Positions 27,909 through 36,542 of a DNA stretch of 64,000 nt are shown piece by piece. Source of the DNA: Comamonadaceae bacterium UBA2121 (GTDB lineage: Bacteria > Pseudomonadota > Gammaproteobacteria > Burkholderiales > Burkholderiaceae_C); NCBI GenBank assembly GCA_002331385.1, contig DCYB01000005.1:62001-126000 (forward strand), read 5' to 3'. The notes under the pieces were generated by a model. It saw only the letters and a list, made by a program, of their open reading frames with translations, was not told where the DNA came from and ran no database searches. A program made the translations under genes and the position numbers. The number at the start of each line of letters is the position of its first letter. Position 1 is the first letter of the stretch.

Positions 27909-29065
27909 GGTGTGCCTGCTGCCAGAAGGTGCCCGAACAGCGCCTCATAGTTCCCAATCATGCGCTCCAGCGTGTAGCGCGTGTACGCATCCTCGCGACC
28001 CGCTGCCGCCAGCCGCTCGCCTTCTGCGGGCTGGGTCAGCACGCGCGCCAGCGCATCCGCGAGCGACTGCGGATCGGCATGCGCCACCAGCAGGCCGTTG
28101 CGTTCATCGTCGATCACTTCCTGCACGCCCGGCGCGCGCGTGCCGATGGCCGTGCAGCCCGCCGCCATGCCCTCGATGAGCGACAGCGGCATGCCTTCAT
28201 AGTGCGTGGACAACAGGCAGATCTGGTGCGCCATAAGCAGTCCGGGCACGTCCTTGTGGTGGCCCAGGAATTCGACCTGATCGCCCAGCCCGAGTTGCGC
28301 GCTGAGTTGGCGCGCATGGTCCTGCGCGCTTGCCTTGCCACCGCCGGCCAGTTTGACGGGCGGTCGCAGGCCCCGTTCGCGCAGCAAGGCAATGGCCTTC
28401 AACAAGGTCGTGTGGTCCTTTTGCCGTGCGAACCGGGCCGCCATGACGATGCCGGGAATGCGTTCGCGCCAGGGATGATCGATCGCGGAATCAAACGGCG
28501 CAGTGCGAATGCCGTTGGAGATGGCGATGGTTTTGCCCGGTGGCGTGCCACGCGCCAGCAGCGCCTGCCGGACACCTTCGGAGCACCCCACGATGGCGTC
28601 GGTGCGCTCGGCCAGCCAGAGCATTTGCCGCGTGCGCGACCACGTGTAGCGCTCGCGCGAGTTGTGCTCCACATGCACCAGATGCGGCACCTGCGCGATC
28701 AAACCTGCATAGCGACCCCAGAGATGTTCGCTGAAGCCATGCGCCACCAGAATGTCTGGACGAAAACGTCGGCAGATGTGCACCAGTTGCATCACCGTGA
28801 CAAGGTGCGCCCAACCGGGTACCAGCTCCACGCGAAGGCCTTCCTGCACCAGCGCGTCTACGCGGGCGGGATCGGTCTGGCGCTTGCGCCGCAGGACCAG
28901 CAGCGGCTCGAATTGCCCGCTCGCGCGATGGCCTCGCACCAGATCGACTGCCACCTGCGTGGCTCCGGAAAATCCACCGGTCACGAAGTGCAGCACGCGC
29001 GGCTTGCGGCCCGCCGCCCGGACGGGAGAACTGTCTCTGGTGGAGGCCGCGTTGGACAAGGACAT
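27905..29065 (-). CDS. Family 4 glycosyltransferase
   Basis: This is a 386-residue GT-B enzyme. The N-terminal domain has RVLHFVTGGFSGATQVAVDL, the middle VEHNSRERYTWSR, and the C-terminal nucleotide-sugar domain VMAARFARQKDHTTLLKAIALL, VEFLGHHKDVPGLL and the acid pair in STHYEGMPLSLIEGMAAG. The start MSLSNAAS at 29065 is preferred to the in-frame ATG at 29092. It follows the O-antigen ligase-like gene by 64 bases. The first step of the operon is probably sugar transfer to the lipid-linked glycan. Confidence 0.92.
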   Translation of the reverse strand: MSLSNAASTRDSSPVRAAGRKPRVLHFVTGGFSGATQVAVDLVRGHRASGQFEPLLVLRRKRQTDPARVDALVQEGLRVELVPGWAHLVTVMQLVHICRRFRPDILVAHGFSEHLWGRYAGLIAQVPHLVHVEHNSRERYTWSRTRQMLWLAERTDAIVGCSEGVRQALLARGTPPGKTIAISNGIRTAPFDSAIDHPWRERIPGIVMAARFARQKDHTTLLKAIALLRERGLRPPVKLAGGGKASAQDHARQLSAQLGLGDQVEFLGHHKDVPGLLMAHQICLLSTHYEGMPLSLIEGMAAGCTAIGTRAPGVQEVIDDERNGLLVAHADPQSLADALARVLTQPAEGERLAAAGREDAYTRYTLERMIGNYEALFGHLLAAGTP

Positions 29066-29129
29066 GTCGATGAGTGTAAGGCCGCGCTTCACGGTGACAG
29101 CCAGTCAGCAGCCACCATGCGGCAGCGCG

Positions 29130-30440
29130 TTATGCCTTGGCCCGCGCGGCCATGCGCGTCATGCGTGCGCGCTGCCCGGTGCGCTCGTGCCCCTGCACCA
29201 TCGACCACAACAGGATGATGCTGAACAGATAGAACATGATACCGCTGTTGTGTGCAAAGAAAACCTGCGTCAGCCCGAAGCCCATGTACAGCACCGGCAC
29301 GCAGACACCACACATGCGCAAGGCGAGCATCTTGCGCCGCTGCGCCGGGTCTGCTCCGTCAAACATCTGCATGCGCTTGCGCGTGGGCCAGAACATCCAC
29401 AGCGGCAAGAAGTAAAACCACAACAGCACACAGACTCCGACCAAGCCTGTCTTCACAAACACGTCGAGCAACTCGTTGTGCACGAACTTGTATTCCAGGA
29501 TGGCGGGTTGGTAGCGGCCTTCGCTCACACGCTTTTGCTTCTCTTCCATGTAGCCGCCGAAACCCCAACCAAGCACTGGCTTTTCCAACCCGGCATCGAT
29601 GGCAAAGCGCCAGTGCTCCAGACGCTGCCCGACCGACGTGCTGGCATTGCGCGTCGTTTCATACACCCGGATCTCGGACGTCATCTCGTCCCAGCGCGTT
29701 GCCAGCATGCCTCGGTTCAGCACCGACATCAGCCCGACGGCGATCATCAGACCGACGACCACGCGCCAGAACAGGCGACGCCGATTCCAGTACAGTAGCA
29801 GCAGGGCAAACGGCATCGACGCCAGCAGCGCCAGCCAGCCGCCGCGCGAGAGCGACAGCACGGATGCGTCCATACCCGCCACCACGGCGATCACGGCCAG
29901 CACCTTCTCGCCCCCATTCAACTGCTTGTGCACCGCTGCCACATACACGGCCAACATCACGGCCAGCAACAGTGCCAGGTTGCCGTACTGGATGGCATTC
30001 GTGCGCCCGCTGGCGCGCCATTCATGCAGCCCGTACACCTGCCACATGGCGATGGCGCCCGCGCCAATGCAGCCCACGACCAGCCCCCAGAAAAAGGCTT
30101 TGGGCCGGGGCGGAAACACCACCGTATACAAAAGACAGGGAATCGCGAGAATGAATTTGGCGGGGCGGTCCCACTTGCCGAGATTTTCTGACGGGTCAGC
30201 CATCGCCACCCACATCAGCGCCATGGCGAACATGCACACCGCCAGCCAGCCGGTGAGTATTTGCTGGCGCTCACGCGGCCAGCGGTGCAGCGTGCACACC
30301 GCGCCGATCAGCAGCAGCACGGCGCCATAGGAATATCCGGAAGCCAACCACAACGCCAGCCCGGGAACGGCAAACGCGGCCGCCGAATTCAGTTGTTCAG
30401 CCCACGACAGCGGAGCCGGTTTGACGGGTGCAAATTTCAA
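29130..30440 (-). CDS. O-antigen ligase/polymerase-like membrane protein
   Basis: This 436-residue protein has roughly ten to twelve hydrophobic spans and the Wzy_C signature SRGGWLALLASMPFALLLL. The large periplasmic loop between late spans contains GWGFGGYMEEKQKR and the conserved HNELLDVFVKTGL. Such enzymes join O-antigen to lipid A-core (WaaL) or polymerise repeat units (Wzy). It is the first gene of the leftward operon, ahead of three glycosyltransferases, so WaaL-type ligation is favoured, but the two activities are not separable here. Confidence 0.9.
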   Translation of the reverse strand: MKFAPVKPAPLSWAEQLNSAAAFAVPGLALWLASGYSYGAVLLLIGAVCTLHRWPRERQQILTGWLAVCMFAMALMWVAMADPSENLGKWDRPAKFILAIPCLLYTVVFPPRPKAFFWGLVVGCIGAGAIAMWQVYGLHEWRASGRTNAIQYGNLALLLAVMLAVYVAAVHKQLNGGEKVLAVIAVVAGMDASVLSLSRGGWLALLASMPFALLLLYWNRRRLFWRVVVGLMIAVGLMSVLNRGMLATRWDEMTSEIRVYETTRNASTSVGQRLEHWRFAIDAGLEKPVLGWGFGGYMEEKQKRVSEGRYQPAILEYKFVHNELLDVFVKTGLVGVCVLLWFYFLPLWMFWPTRKRMQMFDGADPAQRRKMLALRMCGVCVPVLYMGFGLTQVFFAHNSGIMFYLFSIILLWSMVQGHERTGQRARMTRMAARAKA

Positions 30441-30604
30441 AATGAGGGACTCGTGAAGGATCGCAGTCAGCGCAAGACAATGTGGTCCAGCAGGTTCGCC
30501 GAGCGGTCATGCCGGACCATGAGGTCATGGCACGCACGCCAGCGATGCGCGGCACTTAACCGCACTAGTGGAAGATCAATCCATTGCCGTGCGCACGGAC
30601 CAGC

Positions 30605-30811
30605 TCAATGGCCAGCGCTGACCACTTCTCCCGCCTTCAGGCGATAGACCGTGCCGCAATACGGGCACTTGGCCTCGCCAGTCTGGGCCACGGCGAGATA
30701 GACCTTGGGGTGGGAATTCCACAGCTTCATGTCCGCCTTCGGGCTCGGGCAATACACACCGCCCTGCGCGTTCAGGTCCTTGGCGAGGAGTTCAACAACT
30801 GCTTGCGACAT
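30605..30811 (-). CDS. zf-CHCC domain zinc-finger protein
   Basis: This 68-residue protein has the NDUFS6-like zinc site: YCPSP, HPKVYL, then CPYCGTVY near the C-terminus, giving Cys-His-Cys-Cys ligands. The ATG at 30811 is used; an in-frame TTG at 30820 would overlap the ilvE stop by four bases. It lies directly downstream of ilvE on the same strand, a placement common in betaproteobacteria. Its role is unknown, possibly with respiratory complex I or as a free metal-binding protein. Confidence 0.85.
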   Translation of the reverse strand: MSQAVVELLAKDLNAQGGVYCPSPKADMKLWNSHPKVYLAVAQTGEAKCPYCGTVYRLKAGEVVSAGH

Positions 30812-30816
30812 GATGA

Positions 30817-31755
30817 TCAAACCTTGGTGAGCCAGTGGGCATACTTGGGATTGCGGCCATTGACGATGTCAAAGAACGCGCTCTGGATCTTCTCGGTGAC
30901 CGGGCCGCGGCTGCCGCTGCCGATTTCCACGCGGTCGAGTTCACGGATGGGTGTGATCTCGGCTGCCGTGCCGCTGAAGAATGCCTCGTCGGCGATGTAG
31001 ACCTCGTCGCGCGTGATGCGCTTTTGCACCACTTCAATGCCCAGATCCTTGCAGATCGCAAACACCGTGTTGCGTGTGATGCCGTTGAGCGCTCCGGCCG
31101 ACAAGTCGGGCGTGTAGACCACGCCGTTCTTGATGACGAAGACGTTTTCGCCCGAACCTTCGGACACGAAGCCGGAGCTGTCGAGCAGCAGTGCTTCGTC
31201 GTAGCCATCATCGGTGGCTTCCATGTTGGCGAGGATCGAGTTGGTGTAGTTGCTCGACGCCTTGGCCTGCGTCATCGTGATGTTCACGTGGTGGCGCGTG
31301 AAGCTCGACGTCTTCACACGGATGCCGCGCTGCATGCCGTCTTCGCCCAGATACGCACCCCAAGCCCAGGCGGCCACCATCATGTGGACCGTGTTGCCCC
31401 GGGGCGATACGCCGAGCTTCTCGGAGCCGATCCACGTCAGCGGACGCAAATAGCACGACTCCAGCTTGTTTTCGCGCACCACGGCCTTTTGCGCCTCGTT
31501 CACTTCCTCTTTGGAGAAAGGAATCGACATGCGCAGGATCTTGGCGCTGTTGAACAGGCGATCCGTGTGGTCATCCAGACGGAAAATCGCCGTGCCCTGC
31601 TCCGTCTTGTACGCTCGCACGCCTTCAAAGGCGCCGCAGCCATAGTGCAGCGAGTGCGTCAGCACGTGGATCTTGGCATCGCGCCAGTCCAGCATCTGGC
31701 CGTCCATCCAGATCTTGCCGTCACGGTCGGCCATCGAGGGAACTACGGGGCTCAT
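30817..31755 (-). CDS. ilvE: Branched-chain amino acid aminotransferase
   Basis: This is a 312-residue fold-type IV PLP enzyme that makes or degrades leucine, isoleucine and valine. It shows HYGCGAFEGVRAY at the N-terminus, the PLP lysine K165 in AKASSNYTNSILA, EALLLDSSGFVSEGSGEN and the glycine-rich FFSGTAAEITPI. A weak alternative ATG at 31734 would shorten it by seven residues. It precedes the zf-CHCC gene and follows a small membrane protein gene; radA lies further upstream. Confidence 0.95.
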   Translation of the reverse strand: MSPVVPSMADRDGKIWMDGQMLDWRDAKIHVLTHSLHYGCGAFEGVRAYKTEQGTAIFRLDDHTDRLFNSAKILRMSIPFSKEEVNEAQKAVVRENKLESCYLRPLTWIGSEKLGVSPRGNTVHMMVAAWAWGAYLGEDGMQRGIRVKTSSFTRHHVNITMTQAKASSNYTNSILANMEATDDGYDEALLLDSSGFVSEGSGENVFVIKNGVVYTPDLSAGALNGITRNTVFAICKDLGIEVVQKRITRDEVYIADEAFFSGTAAEITPIRELDRVEIGSGSRGPVTEKIQSAFFDIVNGRNPKYAHWLTKV

Positions 31756-31798
31756 GGGTATCCTTTTTCAATTGCTGTAGGTCGCAAAACCCCACATT

Positions 31799-32245
31799 TT
31801 ACGATTGTGTCGGCGCAGCGGTCCCGGAAGACGCTTCTGGGGATGCGGCTTCCGCGCTGGGGGGGCGGGTCAATTCCCACTTCATCAGTCGGCCATTCAC
31901 AAATTCGCAGTCCACGAACGACTTCGTGCCGTCCGTCCAGCGATAGCGTTCGGGGTCCTGTCCTTCGGGCGAAAGCAGTTGGCCCAGCGAGCGCGTCAAA
32001 GCCATTACGTGCAGCAGATTCACGCCCGGACGCAGTTTGGCGTTCAGCATGACGGCGCTACCCACGTAGCCAATCGGGCTCTTGTTGGCCTTTTGCATGA
32101 CATTCATGAGGCGCGTGTAATGCAGCAGTGCCCACATCACCAGACCGCCCAGAACGGTGATCGGCCCCTGCCAGCCCCAGGCGTTGTATGAGGCAATGAA
32201 CAAGCAGGCAATACCGACGGGAACGAGATATTTGCGGAAATTCAT
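31799..32245 (-). CDS. Small inner-membrane protein of unknown function
   Basis: This 148-residue protein has two adjacent hydrophobic segments near the N-terminus (YLVPVGIACLFIASYNAW and GPITVLGGLVMWALLHY), then a soluble tail with YRWTDGTKSFVDCEFVNGRLMKWEL. The tail probably lies in the cytoplasm. The ATG at 32245 begins at MNFRKYL; the longer reading frame to 32320 adds an Arg-rich leader running towards radA. Similar proteins occur beside ilvE in Burkholderiales and are often given misleading names. No function is claimed. Confidence 0.75.
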   Translation of the reverse strand: MNFRKYLVPVGIACLFIASYNAWGWQGPITVLGGLVMWALLHYTRLMNVMQKANKSPIGYVGSAVMLNAKLRPGVNLLHVMALTRSLGQLLSPEGQDPERYRWTDGTKSFVDCEFVNGRLMKWELTRPPSAEAASPEASSGTAAPTQS

Positions 32246-32326
32246 GCGCGCATTGTCGTATGAACTGCCAAAACACCTACTGTGGATGCTGCGTAGGCGA
32301 GAGCGGATATTTGCGCTCAACCCCGA

Positions 32327-33715
32327 TCAGTCCAGCCCGCGCACGATGTTCATGGCCTCATCCACGCGCTCCACCGCGTGAATGACCAGGCCCTCGATCG
32401 GCTTCTTCGGCGCGTTGGCCTTGGGCACCACGGCCACGGTGAAGCCGAGCTTGGCGGCCTCCTTCAGGCGCTCCTGCCCGCGCGGCGCAGGGCGCACTTC
32501 GCCCGCCAGACCCACTTCGCCAAAGGCGATAAAGCCCTTGGGCAAGGCCTTGCCGCGCAGACTGGAAGTGATGGACAACATCACCGCCAGGTCAGCCGCC
32601 GGCTCGCTGATGCGCACGCCGCCCACGGCGTTAACGAACACGTCCTGATCGGCGCAGGCCACGCCCGCGTGGCGGTGCAGCACAGCCAACAACATGGCCA
32701 GGCGGTCGCGGTCCAGACCGACCGACAGGCGGCGCGGCGCAGGCCCGGCGGAATCAACCAACGCCTGAATTTCCACCAGCATGGGCCGCGTGCCCTCCAG
32801 CGTGACCAGCACGCAACTGCCGGGCACGGGCTCGCTGTGCTGCGACAGGAAGATGGCACTGGGATTGGTCACGCCCTTCAGGCCGCGCTCGGTCATGGCG
32901 AACACGCCGATTTCGTTGACGGCGCCAAAGCGGTTCTTGATCGCGCGCACCAGCCGGAAACTGGAATGCGTGTCGCCTTCAAAGTACAGCACCGTGTCCA
33001 CCATGTGTTCCAGCACGCGCGGCCCGGCCAATGCGCCTTCCTTGGTGACGTGGCCCACCAGAATCACGGCGATGCCCGTGGCCTTGGCCATGCGCGTGAG
33101 GTGCGCCGCGCATTCACGCACCTGCGCCACAGAGCCGGGAGCGCTGGTGAGCTGATCGGAATAGACGGTCTGGATGGAGTCGATCACCGCCACGGCGGGC
33201 TGTGTGGCCTCGACGGTGGCGAGGATTTTTTCCAACTGGATTTCCGCCAGCACATTCACCTGGCTGTGGTCCAGCCCCAGTCGGCGCGAACGCAGCGCCA
33301 CCTGAGCGCCGGACTCCTCGCCCGTGACATACAGCGTGGGCAGACCGACGCGCTGCAGCGCATCCATGGCCTGCAACAGCAGCGTGGATTTACCGATGCC
33401 GGGGTCGCCGCCAATCAGCACCACACCGCCCTCCACCACGCCGCCGCCAAGCACGCGGTCCAGTTCCTCGATGCCGCTGGGCGTGCGCGCCACATCCTGC
33501 GCCTCGATGGCCGCCAGCGGCGTGACGGCCTGGGCTTGCGCCAATCCGGAGTAATTGGATGCGCTCATGCGGTTCTTGCTTGCACCGCCAGAGCCGCCCT
33601 CGATCACCGATTCCACAAGCGTATTCCACGCACCACAGGCCGGGCATTTGCCCAGCCAGCGCGGGCTAGTGCCGCCACATTCGGAACAGGTGAAGATTGC
33701 CTTGTCTTTGGCCAT
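32327..33715 (-). CDS. radA: DNA repair protein RadA
   Basis: This 462-residue RecA-like ATPase processes recombination intermediates. The four-cysteine zinc finger is at the N-terminus (C10, C13, C24, C27), followed by the Walker A GGDPGIGKST, the Walker B segment AVIDSIQTVYSD, and the RadA-specific KNRFG motif followed by GVFAMTERGL. The C-terminal part is the Lon-protease-like domain (FIAFGEVGLAGEVRP). It matches the usual length. The start at 33715 leaves 77 bases to the GntR gene that follows on the same strand. Confidence 0.96.
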   Translation of the reverse strand: MAKDKAIFTCSECGGTSPRWLGKCPACGAWNTLVESVIEGGSGGASKNRMSASNYSGLAQAQAVTPLAAIEAQDVARTPSGIEELDRVLGGGVVEGGVVLIGGDPGIGKSTLLLQAMDALQRVGLPTLYVTGEESGAQVALRSRRLGLDHSQVNVLAEIQLEKILATVEATQPAVAVIDSIQTVYSDQLTSAPGSVAQVRECAAHLTRMAKATGIAVILVGHVTKEGALAGPRVLEHMVDTVLYFEGDTHSSFRLVRAIKNRFGAVNEIGVFAMTERGLKGVTNPSAIFLSQHSEPVPGSCVLVTLEGTRPMLVEIQALVDSAGPAPRRLSVGLDRDRLAMLLAVLHRHAGVACADQDVFVNAVGGVRISEPAADLAVMLSITSSLRGKALPKGFIAFGEVGLAGEVRPAPRGQERLKEAAKLGFTVAVVPKANAPKKPIEGLVIHAVERVDEAMNIVRGLD

Positions 33716-33792
33716 GGTTGCTGCGCGGGAGTGAACTACTGGAAATAAATACAGGAGTGCGCACTATACCGCGCCCATCCACGCGCCAGCGC

Positions 33793-34569
33793 TCAAGTCA
33801 TCTGCGCCAGCTCATCGGCCAGGAAAATCCGCGCCAGCCCCTGCGTGACGGCCTCCACAATCTGCTCGCGTCGCAAGGCGATGTGGTCATCCATCATCGT
33901 CGCGGCGGCGCTGGTGTCGCGCCGTGCAATGGCGTCGGCAATGGCGCCGTGTTCCTTTTGCGTGGAGTCGCGCCCCACTTTCTCCATGTCGATCCAGCGG
34001 ATGAAACGCACGCGCTCATTCAGGTTGTTGAGCATGCGCGCCAGCTCGGCGTTGCCCGACATGGCGGCGATGCGGTTGTGGAACGCTTCATCCAGTTCCA
34101 CCAGTTCCTGCGCCCGTGTGGCCGGGTTGGCCGTGCGGCTGAGCTCCAGGAATGACTGCATCTCGGCGATCTGCTCCTCGCTGGCGCGCTCGACCGCGTA
34201 ACGCAGGCATTCGCGCTCCACCGCCATGCGCGCCTCGTACAGGTCGAGCACATCCTGCACCTGCAGCGGGCGGCGCATGTAGCCGCGTGTGCAGGGTTCG
34301 AGGAAGCCCTCCGTCACCAGCCGCGCAAGCGCCTCGCGCACCGGCGTGCGGCTCACGCCCAGTTGCGCGGCCAGCTCGATCTCGCTCAGGCGCACACCGG
34401 GACGCAACTGGTAGCTGATGGCCATGTCGCGCAGCGTCTGGAACACGTCGCTGCCGCGCTCGCGCCGCACCTGCGAGATGGGTTCGGCTTGCGCACGCGC
34501 AGCGCTTTTCGCCTTCGCAACGGAAGGCGCTCGCGCAGGTAGGGATTTGGATGGTTTCACCGCAGACAT
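33793..34569 (-). CDS. GntR family transcriptional regulator (FCD type)
   Basis: This 258-residue FadR-subfamily repressor has an Ala/Lys-rich leader of about 35 residues, a winged helix (about 40-105, with LSEIELAAQLGVSRTPVREALARL-like helices) and an FCD ligand domain with metal-ligand-like residues in ELDEAFHNRIAAMSGN. It is divergent from the ThDP enzyme operon at 34628 and its likely operator overlaps the short gap between them. It therefore probably controls the ThDP enzyme, receptor and glyoxalase-like genes and itself. Confidence 0.9.
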   Translation of the reverse strand: MSAVKPSKSLPARAPSVAKAKSAARAQAEPISQVRRERGSDVFQTLRDMAISYQLRPGVRLSEIELAAQLGVSRTPVREALARLVTEGFLEPCTRGYMRRPLQVQDVLDLYEARMAVERECLRYAVERASEEQIAEMQSFLELSRTANPATRAQELVELDEAFHNRIAAMSGNAELARMLNNLNERVRFIRWIDMEKVGRDSTQKEHGAIADAIARRDTSAAATMMDDHIALRREQIVEAVTQGLARIFLADELAQMT

Positions 34570-34573
34570 AAAT

Positions 34574-34585
34574 TAAGTATACTGA
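34574..34585. promoter_or_regulatory. Probable GntR operator, GTATAC-centred
   Basis: TAAGTATACTGA is nearly symmetric around GTATAC, the core seen in several FCD-type GntR operators. It starts five bases from the regulator's start codon and 43 bases before the ThDP-enzyme start in a 58-base gap, so one bound dimer could block both genes. This is a motif match only. Confidence 0.5.
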
Positions 34586-34627
34586 ATTGGATTCTTAACT
34601 TCACATTAAACCTCTAGGAGAACCGCG

Positions 34628-36331
34628 ATGACCACAGCGCCCATGAATGGTGCAGACGCAATGGTACGGATGTTGCAACACAACGGCGTGAAGCATATTT
34701 TCGGACTCTGTGGCGATACCAGCCTGCCTTTCTATGATTCGATGGCCCGCCTCGATCACGGCATGGACCACATCCTCACACGTGACGAGCGCAGCGCCGC
34801 CTACATGGCCGACGGCTACGCCCGTGTGACCGGCAAGGTCGGCGTGTGCGAAGGCCCAAGCGGCGGCGGCGCCACCTACCTGTTGCCCGGTCTGGTGGAA
34901 GCCAACGAGTCGTCGATTCCGGTGCTCGGCATCACCACCGACGTGTCGGTGGGCGCGCGCGGCAAGTTCCCGCTGACCGAGCTGGACCAGCAGGCGCTGT
35001 ACCGTCCGCTGACCAAGTGGAACACGACCATCGATCGCGTGGACCAGATTCCGCACGCCATGCGCAGCGCCTTCCGCGCAATGACCACGGGCCGTCCCGG
35101 CGCGGCACACATCTGCCTGCCCTACGATCTGCAAAAGCACGAGTTGCCCAATCCGCAGGACGTGTGGGCGCAACCCGGTCACGATCACTACCCGGCCACG
35201 CGCAGCGCACCCGATCCAGCGGCCATCGACGACGCCGCAGCGCGCATCGTCGCCGCCCGCTCGCCTGTGTTGATCTGCGGCGGCGGCGTGGTGATTTCGG
35301 GCGCCAGTGCCGCCCTGAGCACACTCGCCACGCGCCTGAATGCGCCGGTCTGCCTCACCGTGAGCGGTCAAGGCAGCCTGGCAGACAACCATCCGCTGAA
35401 CGCAGGCGTGGTGGGCACCAACGGCGGCGTGCCTTCCACCCGCGATGTGGTGGCGCAAGCCGATCTGGTGCTGTTCATCGGCTGCCGCGCGGGCTCCACC
35501 ACCACCGAGCACGGCCAGATGCCGGGCCGTGGCGTGACCATCTTGCACATCGACGTGGACGCGATGACCATCGGCACCAACTACCGCACCGACGTGGCCA
35601 TGGTGGGCGACGCCCGACTGGCACTCGAAGCGCTGGATGCCGCTGTGCAAAAGATCATCGGCCAGCGCCCCGCCAACACCGCAGACGGCCGCGCGCTCGC
35701 CGCGCGTGCGCGCTTGGAAAAGCTCGCCTTCTTCGAGCCGCTGGCGCAGTCGACGGAGCTGCCGATCCGCCCCGAGCGCGTGCTGGCCGCACTGAACAAG
35801 CTGCTGCCCAAGCGCGCCATCGCCGTGGCCGATCCGGGCACGCCTTGCCCCTACTTCTCGGCCTATTTCGATGCGCCGCAGGAAGGCCGTCACTTCATCA
35901 CCAACCGCGCTCACGGCGCGCTGGGCTATTCGCTCTCTGCCGCGTTTGGCGCTGCCGTGGGCCAGCCGGATTCGATGGTCATCTCGGCCATGGGCGACGG
36001 CAGCTTCGGCTTCACCTGTGGTGAGCTGGAAACCGTGGTGCGCCGTGGCGTGCCGCTGAAGATGATCGTGTTCTCCAACTCGGTCTATGGCTGGATCAAG
36101 GCCAGCCAGAAGACGGGCTACGGCGAGCGTTACTACTCGGTCGATTTCAACCGCACCAACCACGCCCGCGTGGCCGAAGCGTTCGGCGTGAAGGCCTGGA
36201 CCGTGCAGGAGCCCACCGATCTCGAAGCAGCACTCAAGGCCGCGCTGTCGCACGACGGCCCCGCGCTGGTGGACATCCACTCGCAGCCGCTGCAAGACAC
36301 CGCCGTGCCGGTGAGCCAGTGGATGGGCTGA
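34628..36331 (+). CDS. Thiamine-diphosphate-dependent enzyme (acetolactate synthase-like)
   Basis: This 567-residue enzyme has the three domains of the acetolactate synthase/benzoylformate decarboxylase superfamily. The Pyr domain carries the activating glutamate in DERSAAYMADGYAR, the central domain has CGGGVVISGA, and the PP domain has the ThDP motif from MGDGSFGF to FSNSVYGW. It probably decarboxylates or condenses a 2-oxo acid. No small regulatory subunit is adjacent, arguing against biosynthetic acetolactate synthase. It lies 211 bases before a Bug receptor and is divergent from a GntR regulator, which suggests catabolism of an imported 2-oxo or hydroxy acid. Substrate unknown. Confidence 0.9.
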   Translation: MTTAPMNGADAMVRMLQHNGVKHIFGLCGDTSLPFYDSMARLDHGMDHILTRDERSAAYMADGYARVTGKVGVCEGPSGGGATYLLPGLVEANESSIPVLGITTDVSVGARGKFPLTELDQQALYRPLTKWNTTIDRVDQIPHAMRSAFRAMTTGRPGAAHICLPYDLQKHELPNPQDVWAQPGHDHYPATRSAPDPAAIDDAAARIVAARSPVLICGGGVVISGASAALSTLATRLNAPVCLTVSGQGSLADNHPLNAGVVGTNGGVPSTRDVVAQADLVLFIGCRAGSTTTEHGQMPGRGVTILHIDVDAMTIGTNYRTDVAMVGDARLALEALDAAVQKIIGQRPANTADGRALAARARLEKLAFFEPLAQSTELPIRPERVLAALNKLLPKRAIAVADPGTPCPYFSAYFDAPQEGRHFITNRAHGALGYSLSAAFGAAVGQPDSMVISAMGDGSFGFTCGELETVVRRGVPLKMIVFSNSVYGWIKASQKTGYGERYYSVDFNRTNHARVAEAFGVKAWTVQEPTDLEAALKAALSHDGPALVDIHSQPLQDTAVPVSQWMG

Positions 36332-36349
36332 TATTGCCTCGCCTCATGC

Positions 36350-36378
36350 GCCCTTGTCTGGCACGGGCCAGCAAGGGC
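36350..36378. other. Strong hairpin after the ThDP gene
   Basis: GCCCTTG and CTGGC (36350-36362, one bulged T) pair with GCCAG and CAAGGGC (36367-36378), giving a 12-bp stem on a four-base loop, 18 bases past the stop codon. No U-run follows, so it is not a classical terminator. It may stabilise the upstream transcript or adjust expression of the receptor gene 165 bases downstream. Confidence 0.5.
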
Positions 36379-36542
36379 CGTTCTCGGCGCACGCGCTGCA
36401 ACGCGGCAAGTGCGCCCTCACCCCTTTTTTTTCGCCTCGCGGAACACCGCTTTGCGAGCGCGCGAAAGGGCGGGTCAGCGTTGGAATCAGGTGCGTTGTC
36501 CTGCAAAATCAAACCAACATCGAACAATTTCTGGAGATCTGA

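Noticed and set aside
27869..29218. 449-codon reading frame on the plus strand
   Set aside because: It is antisense to the family 4 glycosyltransferase; the antisense product has no recognisable fold.
34601..36295. 564-codon reading frame on the minus strand
   Set aside because: It is antisense to the ThDP enzyme gene, which has full domain motifs. The antisense product is His/Gly/Ala-rich without any domain, as expected from high-GC codon shadow.
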